Assembly (NCBI GenBank): GCA_024400955.1
Contig: JAKSLY010000012.1
Location: 1 to 63,318, forward strand
Origin: Treponema sp.
GTDB taxonomy: Bacteria > Spirochaetota > Spirochaetia > Treponematales > Treponemataceae
Direction of reading: 5' to 3'
DNA length: 63,318 nt
Position numbers and translations under genes: made by a program. How positions within the stretch are numbered: the first letter of the stretch is position 1; every line of letters starts with the position of its first letter. The notes below the pieces were generated by a model. It was not told where the DNA came from. It was given only the letters and a program-made list of their open reading frames with translations, and did not search any database. Positions 7,364-16,112 of this stretch are shown piece after piece.

Positions 7364-9097
7364 ATGAAGTTGAACGGCTCACAGATTGTTATTGAAAGTC
7401 TTATTGAACAGGGCGTTGACACAGTTTTCGGATATCCGGGAGGATGCATTCTCAACGTCTACGACGAACTTTACAAGTACTCGGATAAGATCACACACAT
7501 CCTTACAGCTCACGAGCAGGCAGCAGCACACGCAGCAGACGGCTATGCACGTTCAACAGGAAAGGTCGGCGTGTGCATGGCAACTTCCGGCCCGGGTGCA
7601 ACAAACCTTGTAACTGGAATTGCAACTGCATACATGGACTCGGTTCCAATCGTTGCAATCACATGCAATGTTCCTTCAAACATTCTCGGTAAGGATTCAT
7701 TCCAGGAAATCGACATCAAGGGAGTTACAATCCCGATTACAAAGCACAACTTCCTCGTACGCAAGGCCGAAGAACTGGCACCTACAATTCGCGAAGCATT
7801 CCTCATTGCAAAAAGCGGAAGACCTGGACCAGTCCTCATCGACATCCTCAAGGATGCAACTGCCCTCAACATCCAGTGCGAATTCACTCCTGCAAAAAAG
7901 ATGGATGCAAAGAAAGCCGTTGCTGCAGACAAGAGCCTTGGCCACGTAATCATTCCAAACAAGCCTAGCGATGCACAGATCAAGGAAGCTGCGGAACTCA
8001 TCAACGCTTCAAAAAAGCCAATCATCTATGCTGGCGGCGGCATCGGCATGTCAGGGGCAGAAGCAGAACTTCTCCAGCTGGCAGAAAAGAATTCAATTCC
8101 GGTAAGCGAAAGCCTCATGGCACGTTCTTCCTTCCCTGCAACACATCCACTTTGCACATGGATGGTCGGCATGCACGGAACAAAGGCTTCCAACATGGCA
8201 ATCACGGAAGGAGACCTCATCATTGCATTGGGTGCAAGATTCAGCGACCGCGTAATCGGAGATCCGTCAAAGTTCGGGCTTAATGCAAAGGTTCTCCAGA
8301 TAGACATTGACAGCGCAGAAATCAACAAGAACATTCCAGCATTCATGTCCCTTGTTGGCGACGTAAAGTACATTCTCGGCAAGCTCATTCCTCTCGTAAA
8401 GGAAAACAAGCGCAAGGACTGGGTAAAGCAGATTGAAGAATGGAAGAAGGACTACCCTGCAATCTATGACAGGAACCCAAAGAATTCATGCAATCCAAAG
8501 CACCTTTGTGAAATCATCAATAAGGTTGCAGGCGAAAACACGTTCATCACGACGGAAGTTGGACAGCACCAGATGTGGACTGCCCAGTTCTATCCATTTA
8601 CAAAGCCAAAGACATTCCTTACATCGGGCGGTCTCGGTACCATGGGATACGGAACCGGAGCTGCCATGGGTGCACAGATTGGAAACCCAAAGCGCCGCGT
8701 AGTTCACATTGCAGGTGACGGTTCATTCCGCATGAACTGCAACGAGCTTGCAACAATCTCCCACTACAACCTTCCAATCGTAATCGTAATCTTCAACAAC
8801 CACGCCCTCGGAAACGTACGCATGTGGCAGCGCCTCTTCTACGGAAAGAGATTCAGCCAGACAACACTGGACTTTGGCCCAGACTGGTGCAAGCTGGCAG
8901 ATGCTTATGGAATCAAGGGATACAAGGCAGACAATGCCAAGGACTTTGAAAAGGTCTTTGAAAAGGCATTCAAGGCAAAGGCTCCAGCCATCATCGACGT
9001 TGAAGTTGACATCGACGAAATGATCCTCCCAATGGTTCCAGGCGGAAAGCCAATCTACGACATGATCATGTCCCTTAGTGAAGAGGTCATGAGCTGA
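7364..9097 (+). CDS. ilvB: Acetolactate synthase, catalytic (large) subunit
   Basis: A 577-residue ThDP enzyme that condenses two pyruvates, or pyruvate with 2-ketobutyrate, in valine, leucine and isoleucine synthesis. The catalytic Glu51 sits in TAHEQAAAHAADGYAR. The central FAD/Rossmann-like domain and the ThDP-Mg motif GDGSFRMNC...NN (about 450-478) are present. It is the first gene of a five-gene plus-strand operon, with the PilZ gene starting 1 nt after its stop. No small regulatory subunit (ilvN) follows, so the regulatory partner must be elsewhere or absent. Confidence 0.95.
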   Translation: MKLNGSQIVIESLIEQGVDTVFGYPGGCILNVYDELYKYSDKITHILTAHEQAAAHAADGYARSTGKVGVCMATSGPGATNLVTGIATAYMDSVPIVAITCNVPSNILGKDSFQEIDIKGVTIPITKHNFLVRKAEELAPTIREAFLIAKSGRPGPVLIDILKDATALNIQCEFTPAKKMDAKKAVAADKSLGHVIIPNKPSDAQIKEAAELINASKKPIIYAGGGIGMSGAEAELLQLAEKNSIPVSESLMARSSFPATHPLCTWMVGMHGTKASNMAITEGDLIIALGARFSDRVIGDPSKFGLNAKVLQIDIDSAEINKNIPAFMSLVGDVKYILGKLIPLVKENKRKDWVKQIEEWKKDYPAIYDRNPKNSCNPKHLCEIINKVAGENTFITTEVGQHQMWTAQFYPFTKPKTFLTSGGLGTMGYGTGAAMGAQIGNPKRRVVHIAGDGSFRMNCNELATISHYNLPIVIVIFNNHALGNVRMWQRLFYGKRFSQTTLDFGPDWCKLADAYGIKGYKADNAKDFEKVFEKAFKAKAPAIIDVEVDIDEMILPMVPGGKPIYDMIMSLSEEVMS

Positions 9098-9098
9098 G

Positions 9099-9485
9099 AT
9101 GAAAAAGCAGCCAAGAAGCGCGGTCAGGTTTTCAGAAATCGGCCGCGTTGATTGTGAACAGATTACAGTTCTCCCCGGAATACTTGACGACATCAGTGAA
9201 TCTGGCTGCAAGATCAGGTTTCCAAGTCCTGCAGAAGTGGACATGGAAAAGGAATACACGATCTTCCTCAGGCTTTCACGAAGCGACTGCAAGGAATGCC
9301 TTGAGCTGATTGTTTCACCCCAGTGGATGACGGAAGCTGACAGTCAGGTGGAAATAGGATTCAAGTTCCTGCGCTCCCCTGACACTCCTGCATTGAACCA
9401 GCTCATAGAATTGCTGGAGGCAGAAAACAGCGCATCGGACGACATTACAAGTCTGATCATCGACACGGAAGCGGAAATGGTATGA
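9099..9485 (+). CDS. PilZ-domain protein (probable c-di-GMP receptor)
   Basis: A 128-residue, single-domain PilZ-like protein. An N-terminal Arg-rich stretch (RSAVRF) provides the RxxxR-type element and DISESGCKIRF matches the D/NxSxxG motif, followed by beta strands ending in EIGFKFL. PilZ domains bind cyclic di-GMP and act on motility or surface processes; the partner is unknown. It begins 1 nt after ilvB and its last 4 nt overlap the next start (ATGA), so it is translationally coupled. Its place between an amino-acid enzyme and an rRNA methyltransferase is functionally unexplained. Confidence 0.75.
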   Translation: MKKQPRSAVRFSEIGRVDCEQITVLPGILDDISESGCKIRFPSPAEVDMEKEYTIFLRLSRSDCKECLELIVSPQWMTEADSQVEIGFKFLRSPDTPALNQLIELLEAENSASDDITSLIIDTEAEMV

Positions 9486-10447
9486 GCACTTCTATCGAAA
9501 AACTTCCCGGAAAGGCATTTCTTCCATTCATCGACATGAAGGATCTTCTCCTTTCAGAACTGCAAAAGCGTTACGGCATTTCACTTGCAGGCGAAAAGAA
9601 CTTTGGCGAGATGGTTTACCTTGACGACTGTCCTGCAGAAATAGAACCCTACTGGTCCAGATGCACCATGGAAGAACCCTTCATGCTTCACTTTGATTCC
9701 ATCGGGGAAGCCGCAGGGGAACTTAAGAAAATCCAGCGCTCGTGGGCACCATACAGCTTTACATGCTTTAGGCGCAGTGCCCTGATCCAGGAAAAACTTC
9801 CATACGTAAACCTCAAGGCAAAGAAATTCCCGTACAAGGTGCCGGCAAGCCCAACGGGTCTTTACTGCCTGATTGACGACCATACACTCATAGCTTCGGC
9901 AAGGACATCAACCAATGTTCCCGCAGGCCGAATTGAATTCATCGAGGACCACGAAAATCCTCCAAGCAGGGCATACCTTAAGATTCAGGAAAGCCTGAGC
10001 CTTGCATCTCACTTTTTTGACATCCAGCTCCCAGGCCCAGGACAAAAATGCTTTGAAGCAGGCGCCTGTCCCGGCGGATGGACATGGGTTCTCGTGGGAC
10101 TTGGATCAAAGGTTTTTGCCGTTGACCGTGCAGAGCTTGCCCCTGAGCTGATGAAAAATCCCCTCGTGGAATTCAGGGCACATGACGCATTCACTTTCAA
10201 GCCTGAAGAACTTGGGGAATTTGACTGGGTCATAAGCGACGTGATCTGCTATCCTGAACGACTCCTTGAATGGATCAGGATGTGGCTTGCCAGCGGAAAA
10301 ACACGAAACATGATTTGCACGATAAAAATGCAGGGGGAAATCGACTGGCCGTTGATTCAACAGTTTGCAGAAATTCCCGACAGCAAAATCGTTCACCTAA
10401 ACTATAACAAGCACGAGCTTACATTCATTCACGTAGGCAGGGATTGA
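9482..10447 (+). CDS. rlmM: RlmM-like 23S rRNA 2'-O-ribose methyltransferase
   Basis: 321 residues with an FtsJ-type SAM fold in the C-terminal half. The SAM-binding motif is FEAGACPGGWTWVL (about residue 194), and the catalytic K-D-K-E type residues are visible in FDWVISDV, CTIKMQG and NKHELTFIH. The N-terminal half is a THUMP-like substrate domain. The family methylates C2498 of 23S rRNA in E. coli. It is somewhat shorter than E. coli RlmM (366 residues). It overlaps the PilZ gene by 4 nt and is followed 6 nt later by the lipoprotein gene. Confidence 0.8.
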   Translation: MSTSIEKLPGKAFLPFIDMKDLLLSELQKRYGISLAGEKNFGEMVYLDDCPAEIEPYWSRCTMEEPFMLHFDSIGEAAGELKKIQRSWAPYSFTCFRRSALIQEKLPYVNLKAKKFPYKVPASPTGLYCLIDDHTLIASARTSTNVPAGRIEFIEDHENPPSRAYLKIQESLSLASHFFDIQLPGPGQKCFEAGACPGGWTWVLVGLGSKVFAVDRAELAPELMKNPLVEFRAHDAFTFKPEELGEFDWVISDVICYPERLLEWIRMWLASGKTRNMICTIKMQGEIDWPLIQQFAEIPDSKIVHLNYNKHELTFIHVGRD

Positions 10448-10453
10448 TTCAAC

Positions 10454-11803
10454 ATGAAAGCCAATAAGAAAAGATTTCATAGCCTTATTCTTGCAGGAAT
10501 CGTTGCAGCCTGTTCAATCTTTACTTCTTGCGACAGGGTCATTGGATACAGCGTTCTCCTGTGGAATGACAGGGAAAACAAGCTGGAAGACGGAACCATT
10601 GTTCCAGTATACTTCAAGTCCAACATTTCAAAGGTTTACATCGCAGGACTTCCCGACTCAAAGAAGGAAAAGATTGAAGTACCCCTGTGGCAGCTTTCAA
10701 AGCCGGAAAGCAAGTCCAAGGCCCTCAAGCGCGCAAAGAGATACGAGGAATACAGGAACACCTATGCCAAGAGCATCATAGACGGACTTCCAATCCGCGA
10801 CGACAAGGTGAACATATCAAAGCAGGTTTACCGACTGCGCAAGAACGAAACGGTACGCACACTCTTCAAGGGAAACGGTGTTGCCCCGACAAAGGGCGGA
10901 AAGCCGCTGGAAGGGGAATGGCTCTACGTTCTTACATCCAACGGAACGGAGGGCTGGTGCTTTAGCTACAACCTTAAGCTTTTCCAGATGACAAGCGATT
11001 CCGTTGCAGAATCACAAAACGATGCAGAAGTATCTGCGGAAGAAGAACAGGACACTGTTCTTGAAAACATCCTCAATACGACATGGTATCCAGACTACTA
11101 CACCACCATGATTGCAAAAAAGCAGATTGATCCGGAATACTTCCGCGCGGACTACACCCTGGGATTCAACATTGACGACAAGAAGATCACGATTAAATGC
11201 CCTTCCCTCGAGGGAGAATACCCATACGAAAACTGCGTAAAGGCAGAAGAAAGGGAATACGACTTTGAGGGAAGCCCAATCCACATAAGCGCAAGAGGCC
11301 ACCGCACCCTGGTGTTTAAATATACGGACGACCGAGGAATGCCTCACGCATTGAATTTCGTTTCCCTTGGGGACAGAAAGGTTGACCAGATTGTCCAGGA
11401 AGAACTTGGAAGACGCGCAAGGCTTTACAAGTCGATCGTTTCCTTTGGCCCTGATTTTAAGAGCGGCAACTACGGAACCATTTCATTTAACGATGACAGC
11501 ACCTTCACATGGACTGGATTCGGCAAGCTGGTTCCATCCGTAATTCCCCAGGGAGCAAAGGGGCGTGGAACTGTGGAAATAAAATACTTCATTCCGGAAA
11601 ACCTTAAGTCTTCATGGGACGGCATGCTTACGCTGCACTTTGACGGCAAGGAACCGGAAGTGAATTTCCTCTTCAAGCAGGAAGTTGCAGGCTTGAGGCT
11701 TGCAGTAGGAAAAGTCACCACCAGCTGGGAAAACAACGGAACCATCAAGCAGGCATCCGTATCCCTCCCTGCAAACTCAATAGTTCTGTTCTTCCAGAAA
11801 TAA
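10454..11803 (+). CDS. SH3-like domain lipoprotein
   Basis: A 449-residue exported protein. A basic N-terminus, a hydrophobic stretch (LILAGIVAACSIF) and a lipobox ending TSC at about residue 25 predict a lipoprotein. Residues ~45-185 resemble bacterial SH3-like modules (LPIRDDKVNISKQVYRL and EWLYVLTSNGTEGWCFSYNL are typical of such folds). The rest is beta-rich and I do not recognise it. Known Treponema genomes carry similar SH3 lipoproteins. It probably binds cell-wall or periplasmic ligands; this is inference. Confidence 0.65.
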   Translation: MKANKKRFHSLILAGIVAACSIFTSCDRVIGYSVLLWNDRENKLEDGTIVPVYFKSNISKVYIAGLPDSKKEKIEVPLWQLSKPESKSKALKRAKRYEEYRNTYAKSIIDGLPIRDDKVNISKQVYRLRKNETVRTLFKGNGVAPTKGGKPLEGEWLYVLTSNGTEGWCFSYNLKLFQMTSDSVAESQNDAEVSAEEEQDTVLENILNTTWYPDYYTTMIAKKQIDPEYFRADYTLGFNIDDKKITIKCPSLEGEYPYENCVKAEEREYDFEGSPIHISARGHRTLVFKYTDDRGMPHALNFVSLGDRKVDQIVQEELGRRARLYKSIVSFGPDFKSGNYGTISFNDDSTFTWTGFGKLVPSVIPQGAKGRGTVEIKYFIPENLKSSWDGMLTLHFDGKEPEVNFLFKQEVAGLRLAVGKVTTSWENNGTIKQASVSLPANSIVLFFQK

Positions 11804-11812
11804 GGAATAAAA

Positions 11813-13783
11813 ATGGCATTCATTCAGTTTTCAAAAGTGTCTCTGGCTTTCGGAGACAGGGATATATTAAAGGACGTTTCGGTAAACCTTGCAACTGGAA
11901 CAAAGGCAGCATTGACCGGAGCAAACGGAGCAGGAAAGTCTACCCTCATCAAGATCATGGCAGGAATAACTGAGCCTGACAGCGGCGAGAGAAGCACGCA
12001 AAAGGACAGTCGCATTGCATACCTGCCACAGAGCGGACTCGTCCATTCAGGATGCACCCTTAAGGAAGAAGCAGACAAGGCCTTTGACTGGGGATATGAA
12101 ATCCTTAAGAAGGCGGACGAACTTGGGGAACAGCTTAAGACAGAAACAAGGAACACTGACCGCATAGCAACGGAGCACGCTGAACTTCTTGCAAAACTTG
12201 AAGAAAGCGGATGGTACAGAAGGGATGCTCTTTCTGAAAGCGTCCTCCTTGGACTTGGCTTTGAGCGCTCGGACTTTACAAAGCGCACGGAAGAATTTTC
12301 CGGTGGATGGCAGATGCGCATTGCCCTTGCAAAAGCCCTCATGTGCGGGCCGGACATTCTCCTCCTTGACGAACCTACAAACTACCTTGACATTGAAGCA
12401 CGCAACTGGCTTGAAAAATTCCTCCAGGACTTTAAGGGCGGATTCCTTCTTGTAAGCCACGACCGGTATTTTCTTGACCACACCATCAACGAAGTTTACG
12501 AACTTTTTGGTGGAGACTTAAAGCGCTACCCCGGAAACTTTTCCCACTACGAAGAAGTGCGAAAGGTTGAACTCAACACACTCATTGCCCAATACGAACA
12601 GCAGCAGCAGGAAATACAGCACCTGGAAGAATTCATAAAGCGATTTGGATACAAGGCTACAAAGGCAGCCCAGGCACAGGAAAGGCAGAAGATGCTTGAC
12701 CGCATCCTTGAAAACAAGATTGAAATTCCAGAAAGCCTGAAGAAGATTCACTTTACATTCCCCCAGGCCCCGCACTCGGGACAGCTTGTCCTTACCCTTG
12801 AAAAGATCTGCAAGAGCTATGGCGGCCCTAACGTCATTGACAGCCTTGACCTTGTCGTGGAAAAAAACGAACGTCTTGTTGTTGCAGGCCGTAACGGTGC
12901 CGGTAAGTCAACCCTCCTCAGGATGATTGCAGGTGTGGACAGCCAGTACTCCGGAAACGTTAAATATGGAGCAGGAGTAACTGTCGGATACTTTAGCCAG
13001 GATAGCGCGGAAAAAATTACAGGAAGCCAGACCATTCTTGAATACATGGAAGAACGCAGTCCCCTTGACCTGATTCCAAAAATGCGCGACATGCTGGGTG
13101 CATTCCTTTTCCGGGGGGATGATGTATTTAAAAGCATCAGCGTTCTTTCCGGCGGAGAAAAAAGCCGCATTGCCCTTCTTGAACTTCTTCTAAAGCCAGT
13201 GAACCTTCTTGTGCTTGATGAACCGACGAACCACCTGGACATGCATTCAAAGGATGTCCTTCTTGATGCCCTCAAGGATTTTGGCGGAACCGTAATTTTC
13301 GTAAGCCACGACCGCGGATTCATCGAGGACCTTAGCACAAAAGTTCTTGAGCTTACTCCAGGCCACTTCCGAGAATTCCCAGGCGACTACAAATACTACA
13401 TGCAGAGAATTGAGGATGAAGCCAACGGAATCATTTCTACTGCTGAACCGGTTGCTCCAGGAAAAAGCGGAACCAAGGCTATGGAAGTTCAGGCTGCTGC
13501 CACGGAAAACAAGTCTGCCGGCAAGCTAAGCTATGAGGAACAGAAAAAGGCCGAAGCCGAAAAACGCAAGCTTAAGAAGGAAGCGGAAAAAATCGAAGCC
13601 CAGATTCTTGAGACGGAAGAAAAAAAGGCAGAACTTGAAAACCAGATGGCCCTGCCGGAAGTTTACAGCAATGGAGAAAAGGCAAAGGCAATCCAGAAGG
13701 AAATCGAAGGGCTTTCTGCACAAATCGACGGCCTTAACGACCAGTGGCTGGTTGCCCTGGAAAAGCTGGAGGCTGTGGAATAA
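11813..13783 (+). CDS. ABC-F family ATPase (Uup/EttA-like)
   Basis: 656 residues with two ATPase domains and no membrane segments. Walker A motifs are GANGAGKST (~40) and GRNGAGKST (~360). Signatures are FSGGWQMR and LSGGEKSR. Walker B motifs are ILLLDEPTNYLD and LLVLDEPTNHLD. The domains are joined by a linker rich in Gln and Glu (about 255-300). A Lys/Glu-rich coiled-coil tail (570-656) resembles the Uup-type C-terminal domain. ABC-F proteins act on the ribosome (stall relief, assembly, antibiotic protection); the exact role is not readable. Start ATG is preceded by AAGGAA. It is the last gene of the ilvB operon. Confidence 0.92.
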   Translation: MAFIQFSKVSLAFGDRDILKDVSVNLATGTKAALTGANGAGKSTLIKIMAGITEPDSGERSTQKDSRIAYLPQSGLVHSGCTLKEEADKAFDWGYEILKKADELGEQLKTETRNTDRIATEHAELLAKLEESGWYRRDALSESVLLGLGFERSDFTKRTEEFSGGWQMRIALAKALMCGPDILLLDEPTNYLDIEARNWLEKFLQDFKGGFLLVSHDRYFLDHTINEVYELFGGDLKRYPGNFSHYEEVRKVELNTLIAQYEQQQQEIQHLEEFIKRFGYKATKAAQAQERQKMLDRILENKIEIPESLKKIHFTFPQAPHSGQLVLTLEKICKSYGGPNVIDSLDLVVEKNERLVVAGRNGAGKSTLLRMIAGVDSQYSGNVKYGAGVTVGYFSQDSAEKITGSQTILEYMEERSPLDLIPKMRDMLGAFLFRGDDVFKSISVLSGGEKSRIALLELLLKPVNLLVLDEPTNHLDMHSKDVLLDALKDFGGTVIFVSHDRGFIEDLSTKVLELTPGHFREFPGDYKYYMQRIEDEANGIISTAEPVAPGKSGTKAMEVQAAATENKSAGKLSYEEQKKAEAEKRKLKKEAEKIEAQILETEEKKAELENQMALPEVYSNGEKAKAIQKEIEGLSAQIDGLNDQWLVALEKLEAVE

Positions 13784-13789
13784 AACAAA

Positions 13790-13821
13790 AACCGGGTTGC
13801 ATAGAATAATGCATCCCGGTT
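13790..13821 (-). terminator. Terminator hairpin between convergent genes
   Basis: AACCGGG...CCCGGTT with an inner TGCAT/ATGCA stem. A T-rich run follows only on the minus strand, so it best terminates the lipoprotein gene at 13900-14661. It may also slow plus-strand transcripts from the ABC-F gene. Confidence 0.7.
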
Positions 13822-13899
13822 CCCACAAAAAATCAATTCACTGTTTTTGTAAATCTTTTTACAGTTGCAGGTTTTTGAGCACAATTTAAGGCTGCCGGA

Positions 13900-14661
13900 C
13901 TAATTCAAGGTTCTCTTGAACCTTCTTACCGTTCCTGCCATTGCCGTATAATCCGAACCTATGGTAATTTCACCATTGGCTCCATCCTTATATGTTATTA
14001 CAGCAGTTCCCTTCCTAAATGACTGACATGGAATATATGCATACCACAAAACTTCATCATTGCCTGAAGACCCCTTATACATTTTAATTCCATTTCCAAT
14101 TTCATCAATTTTACTGTTGGTTCTCGCCATGACAACACATTCTGTAACATTCTTGCAGTATTTGCCAGAAAAAAGAACCTCAATACGAGTCACCTGACTT
14201 TCCGGCCTTAAAGCAATATATGGATTGTCACTGTCCATACCTGGAACAACAGCCACCACAAGATTACTTGCCTTGACACCACTATAAGTTGACTGGTCAG
14301 ACAAAACTGTATAATCTTCTACGGATTTTTCAGGATCAAAGGATTCAGAATATGGACCATAGGCATGAACAGTCATTGTGTCATTATCCAGCTTAATTGG
14401 ATTTTCATCACAAACAAGATTTGTATTATCTCTATAAACACGATACTTTACATTCTTAGGACTATAGCTTGATCCGTCAACAAGACTTATACCATATTCA
14501 TCATTTTCAAATGCAGCTACTTCGCAACGGACGCTATCTGCATCGGCCGGAGTAAAGACTACATTTTCCAAGGTAAAATTAGGTGTAACTATATAATTCG
14601 TTTCATGTTTGCATGAGAAAAAGGCGGGAATAAGGGCCAATAATAAAAGCAGTTTCTTCAT
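13900..14661 (-). CDS. Exported lipoprotein of unknown function
   Basis: 253 residues with a clear lipoprotein signal (MKKLLLLLALIPAFFSC, lipobox Cys17). The mature part is beta-rich with repeats of short strands, and it ends in a strand with AGTVRRFKRTL. The style (VVAVVPGM..., ALRPESQVTRIEVLF) faintly recalls Bacteroidetes fimbrillin-like proteins, but I cannot support that family. A single-gene unit, divergent from the Rpn gene and closed by a terminator at 13790-13821. Start ATG follows AGGAGATAAT. Confidence 0.6.
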   Translation of the reverse strand: MKKLLLLLALIPAFFSCKHETNYIVTPNFTLENVVFTPADADSVRCEVAAFENDEYGISLVDGSSYSPKNVKYRVYRDNTNLVCDENPIKLDNDTMTVHAYGPYSESFDPEKSVEDYTVLSDQSTYSGVKASNLVVAVVPGMDSDNPYIALRPESQVTRIEVLFSGKYCKNVTECVVMARTNSKIDEIGNGIKMYKGSSGNDEVLWYAYIPCQSFRKGTAVITYKDGANGEITIGSDYTAMAGTVRRFKRTLN

Positions 14662-14847
14662 ATTATCTCCTGAAAAAAGAACTCATTCTATTATCGTCAT
14701 AAAACCATGTTTTCAACAATTATTACATGAAAAAACTCCCAAAACCGTGCAAAAAAAAGCAAAATGACGCCAATCATATATAGGGGATTTCCATGAAATA
14801 CAAATTTCAACGATACCCACAAGCATAATATACATCGAGGTGATTTC

Positions 14848-15732
14848 ATGAAGAGAAAACTAACAAAGGAACAGCTGGAAAAGGAATTTTCAGAACTTGG
14901 ATTTACAAACGACTTTCTGTTTACCCAGCTTATGAAGGACGAAAAACTGTGCAGGGCACTGATTGAAAGGCTGCTCAAAATAAAGATAAGCCATGTCCTT
15001 GAACACAAGACGCAAAAATACTTCCGCCACAAACGGGAAAGCCATGGCGTCCGATTTGACGTTTATCTTAAGGAAAGTTCCAGGGTCTTTGATGTAGAAC
15101 TCCAAGTGGAAAATTTTTCAAACTTCCCCCTGCGTGCAAGATATTACCAGTCCATAATGGACATTGAAACCCTCCCCAAAAACAGGGATTATTCAGAGCT
15201 CCCCGAAAGCTACGTGCTGTTCATCTGTACCAAGGACCCTTTTGGAGGAAAACTTCCCATATATTCCATCGACAGCACCATCAGGGAAAACAGGCAGATT
15301 CCATACAATGACAAAACATTGAAAATCTTCTATAATGCAGCTGCATGGAAGAGATGTGAAGATCCTGAAATAAAGTCTTTTCTCGAATTCATCACGACAA
15401 AGTCTTCCTCGTCCGATTTTACAAAAAACATCGAAGAAAGCATCAGCAGGATAAAGAATGACCAGGGGGTAAAGCAGATGTTCATGACAAAGCGCCAGAA
15501 ATTAAGCATTGACCTGGAAGAAGAATATGGCAACGGCCTCGCAGAAGGACGCATAGAAGGACGTCAGGAAGCCGAATCCCGCCTGCAGCCCATCATCGAC
15601 CAGCAGTCGGATCAAATTAACAAGCAATCGGATCAAATTAACAAGCAGTCGGACCAAATTAAATCCCAACAAAACGAAATAAACAAACTCAAGGAATTCA
15701 TTACATCCAAGGGCATCCAGATGCCGGAATAA
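14848..15732 (+). CDS. Rpn-family PD-(D/E)XK nuclease (full-length, RpnL-like)
   Basis: 294 residues. The N-terminal part fits the recombination-promoting nuclease / PDDEXK transposase-like family: FTNDFLFTQLMKD (19-31), then RFDVYLKE with Asp71 and FDVELQVENF with Glu84-x-Gln86, the D...ExQ metal site. Residues 211-294 form a C-terminal segment with GLAEGRIEGRQEAESRLQ and then heptads of the type QSDQINK, predicted as coiled coil. E. coli Rpn proteins are reported to be nuclease toxins with an antiphage role, restrained by a small protein translated from inside the same gene. Here residue 211 is Met preceded by AGGGGG at the right spacing. The 3' ~330 bp of the gene is repeated twice more downstream. 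GAGGTGA precedes the start. Confidence 0.85.
   Translation: MKRKLTKEQLEKEFSELGFTNDFLFTQLMKDEKLCRALIERLLKIKISHVLEHKTQKYFRHKRESHGVRFDVYLKESSRVFDVELQVENFSNFPLRARYYQSIMDIETLPKNRDYSELPESYVLFICTKDPFGGKLPIYSIDSTIRENRQIPYNDKTLKIFYNAAAWKRCEDPEIKSFLEFITTKSSSSDFTKNIEESISRIKNDQGVKQMFMTKRQKLSIDLEEEYGNGLAEGRIEGRQEAESRLQPIIDQQSDQINKQSDQINKQSDQIKSQQNEINKLKEFITSKGIQMPE
15478..15732 (+). CDS. Candidate internal product of the Rpn gene (RpnS-like, cassette 1)
   Basis: An in-frame ATG at codon 211 of the Rpn gene, 8 nt after AGGGGG (15464-15469). It would give an 84-residue protein starting MFMTKRQKL and ending in three heptads plus KGIQMPE. By analogy with the intragenic RpnS antitoxins described in E. coli it may bind and block the full-length nuclease. 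The Shine-Dalgarno and ATG are seen; translation is inferred. Confidence 0.5.
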   Translation: MFMTKRQKLSIDLEEEYGNGLAEGRIEGRQEAESRLQPIIDQQSDQINKQSDQINKQSDQIKSQQNEINKLKEFITSKGIQMPE

Positions 15733-15805
15733 ATCCTCGTCCGATTTTACAAAAACCATCGAAGAAAGCATCAGCAGGATAAAGAATGACCAGGGGGTAA
15801 AGCAG

Positions 15806-16039
15806 ATGTTCATGACAAAGCGCCAGAAATTAAGCATTGACCTGGAAGAAGAATATGGCAACGGCCTCGCAGAAGGACGCATAGAAGGACGTCAGGAAGC
15901 CGAATCCCGCCTGCAGCCCATCATCGACCAGCAGTCGGACCAGATTAACAAACAGTCAGACCAAATTAAATCCCAACAAAACGAAATAAACAAACTCAAG
16001 GAATTCATTGCATCCAAGGGCATCCAGATACCGGAATAA
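15806..16039 (+). CDS. Stand-alone Rpn C-terminal cassette 2 (RpnS-like)
   Basis: 77 residues, MFMTKRQKL...KGIQIPE, with AGGGGG at 15792-15797, 8 nt before the ATG. It is nearly identical to cassette 1 but has one fewer heptad. It lies outside the full-length gene, in another reading frame, so it can only be made from its own start or remain silent as a recombination donor. If translated it could form mixed coiled coils with cassette 1. Confidence 0.5.
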   Translation: MFMTKRQKLSIDLEEEYGNGLAEGRIEGRQEAESRLQPIIDQQSDQINKQSDQIKSQQNEINKLKEFIASKGIQIPE

Positions 16040-16112
16040 TTCCTCGTCCGATTTTACGAAAAACATCGAAGAAAGCATCAGCAGGATAAAGAATGACCAG
16101 GGGGTAAAGCAG

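Noticed and set aside
7309..7395. Leader peptide for attenuation of ilvB
   Set aside because: A 28-codon frame (ATG at 7309) overlaps the ilvB start, but it has no run of Leu, Ile or Val codons, no ribosome-binding site and no attenuator hairpin.
13900..14661. Fimbrillin-type pilus subunit
   Set aside because: The resemblance is only in general style; no conserved motif could be named.
14848..15732. Transposase of an insertion sequence
   Set aside because: The Rpn family is often labelled putative transposase, but there are no terminal inverted repeats or target-site duplications around it.
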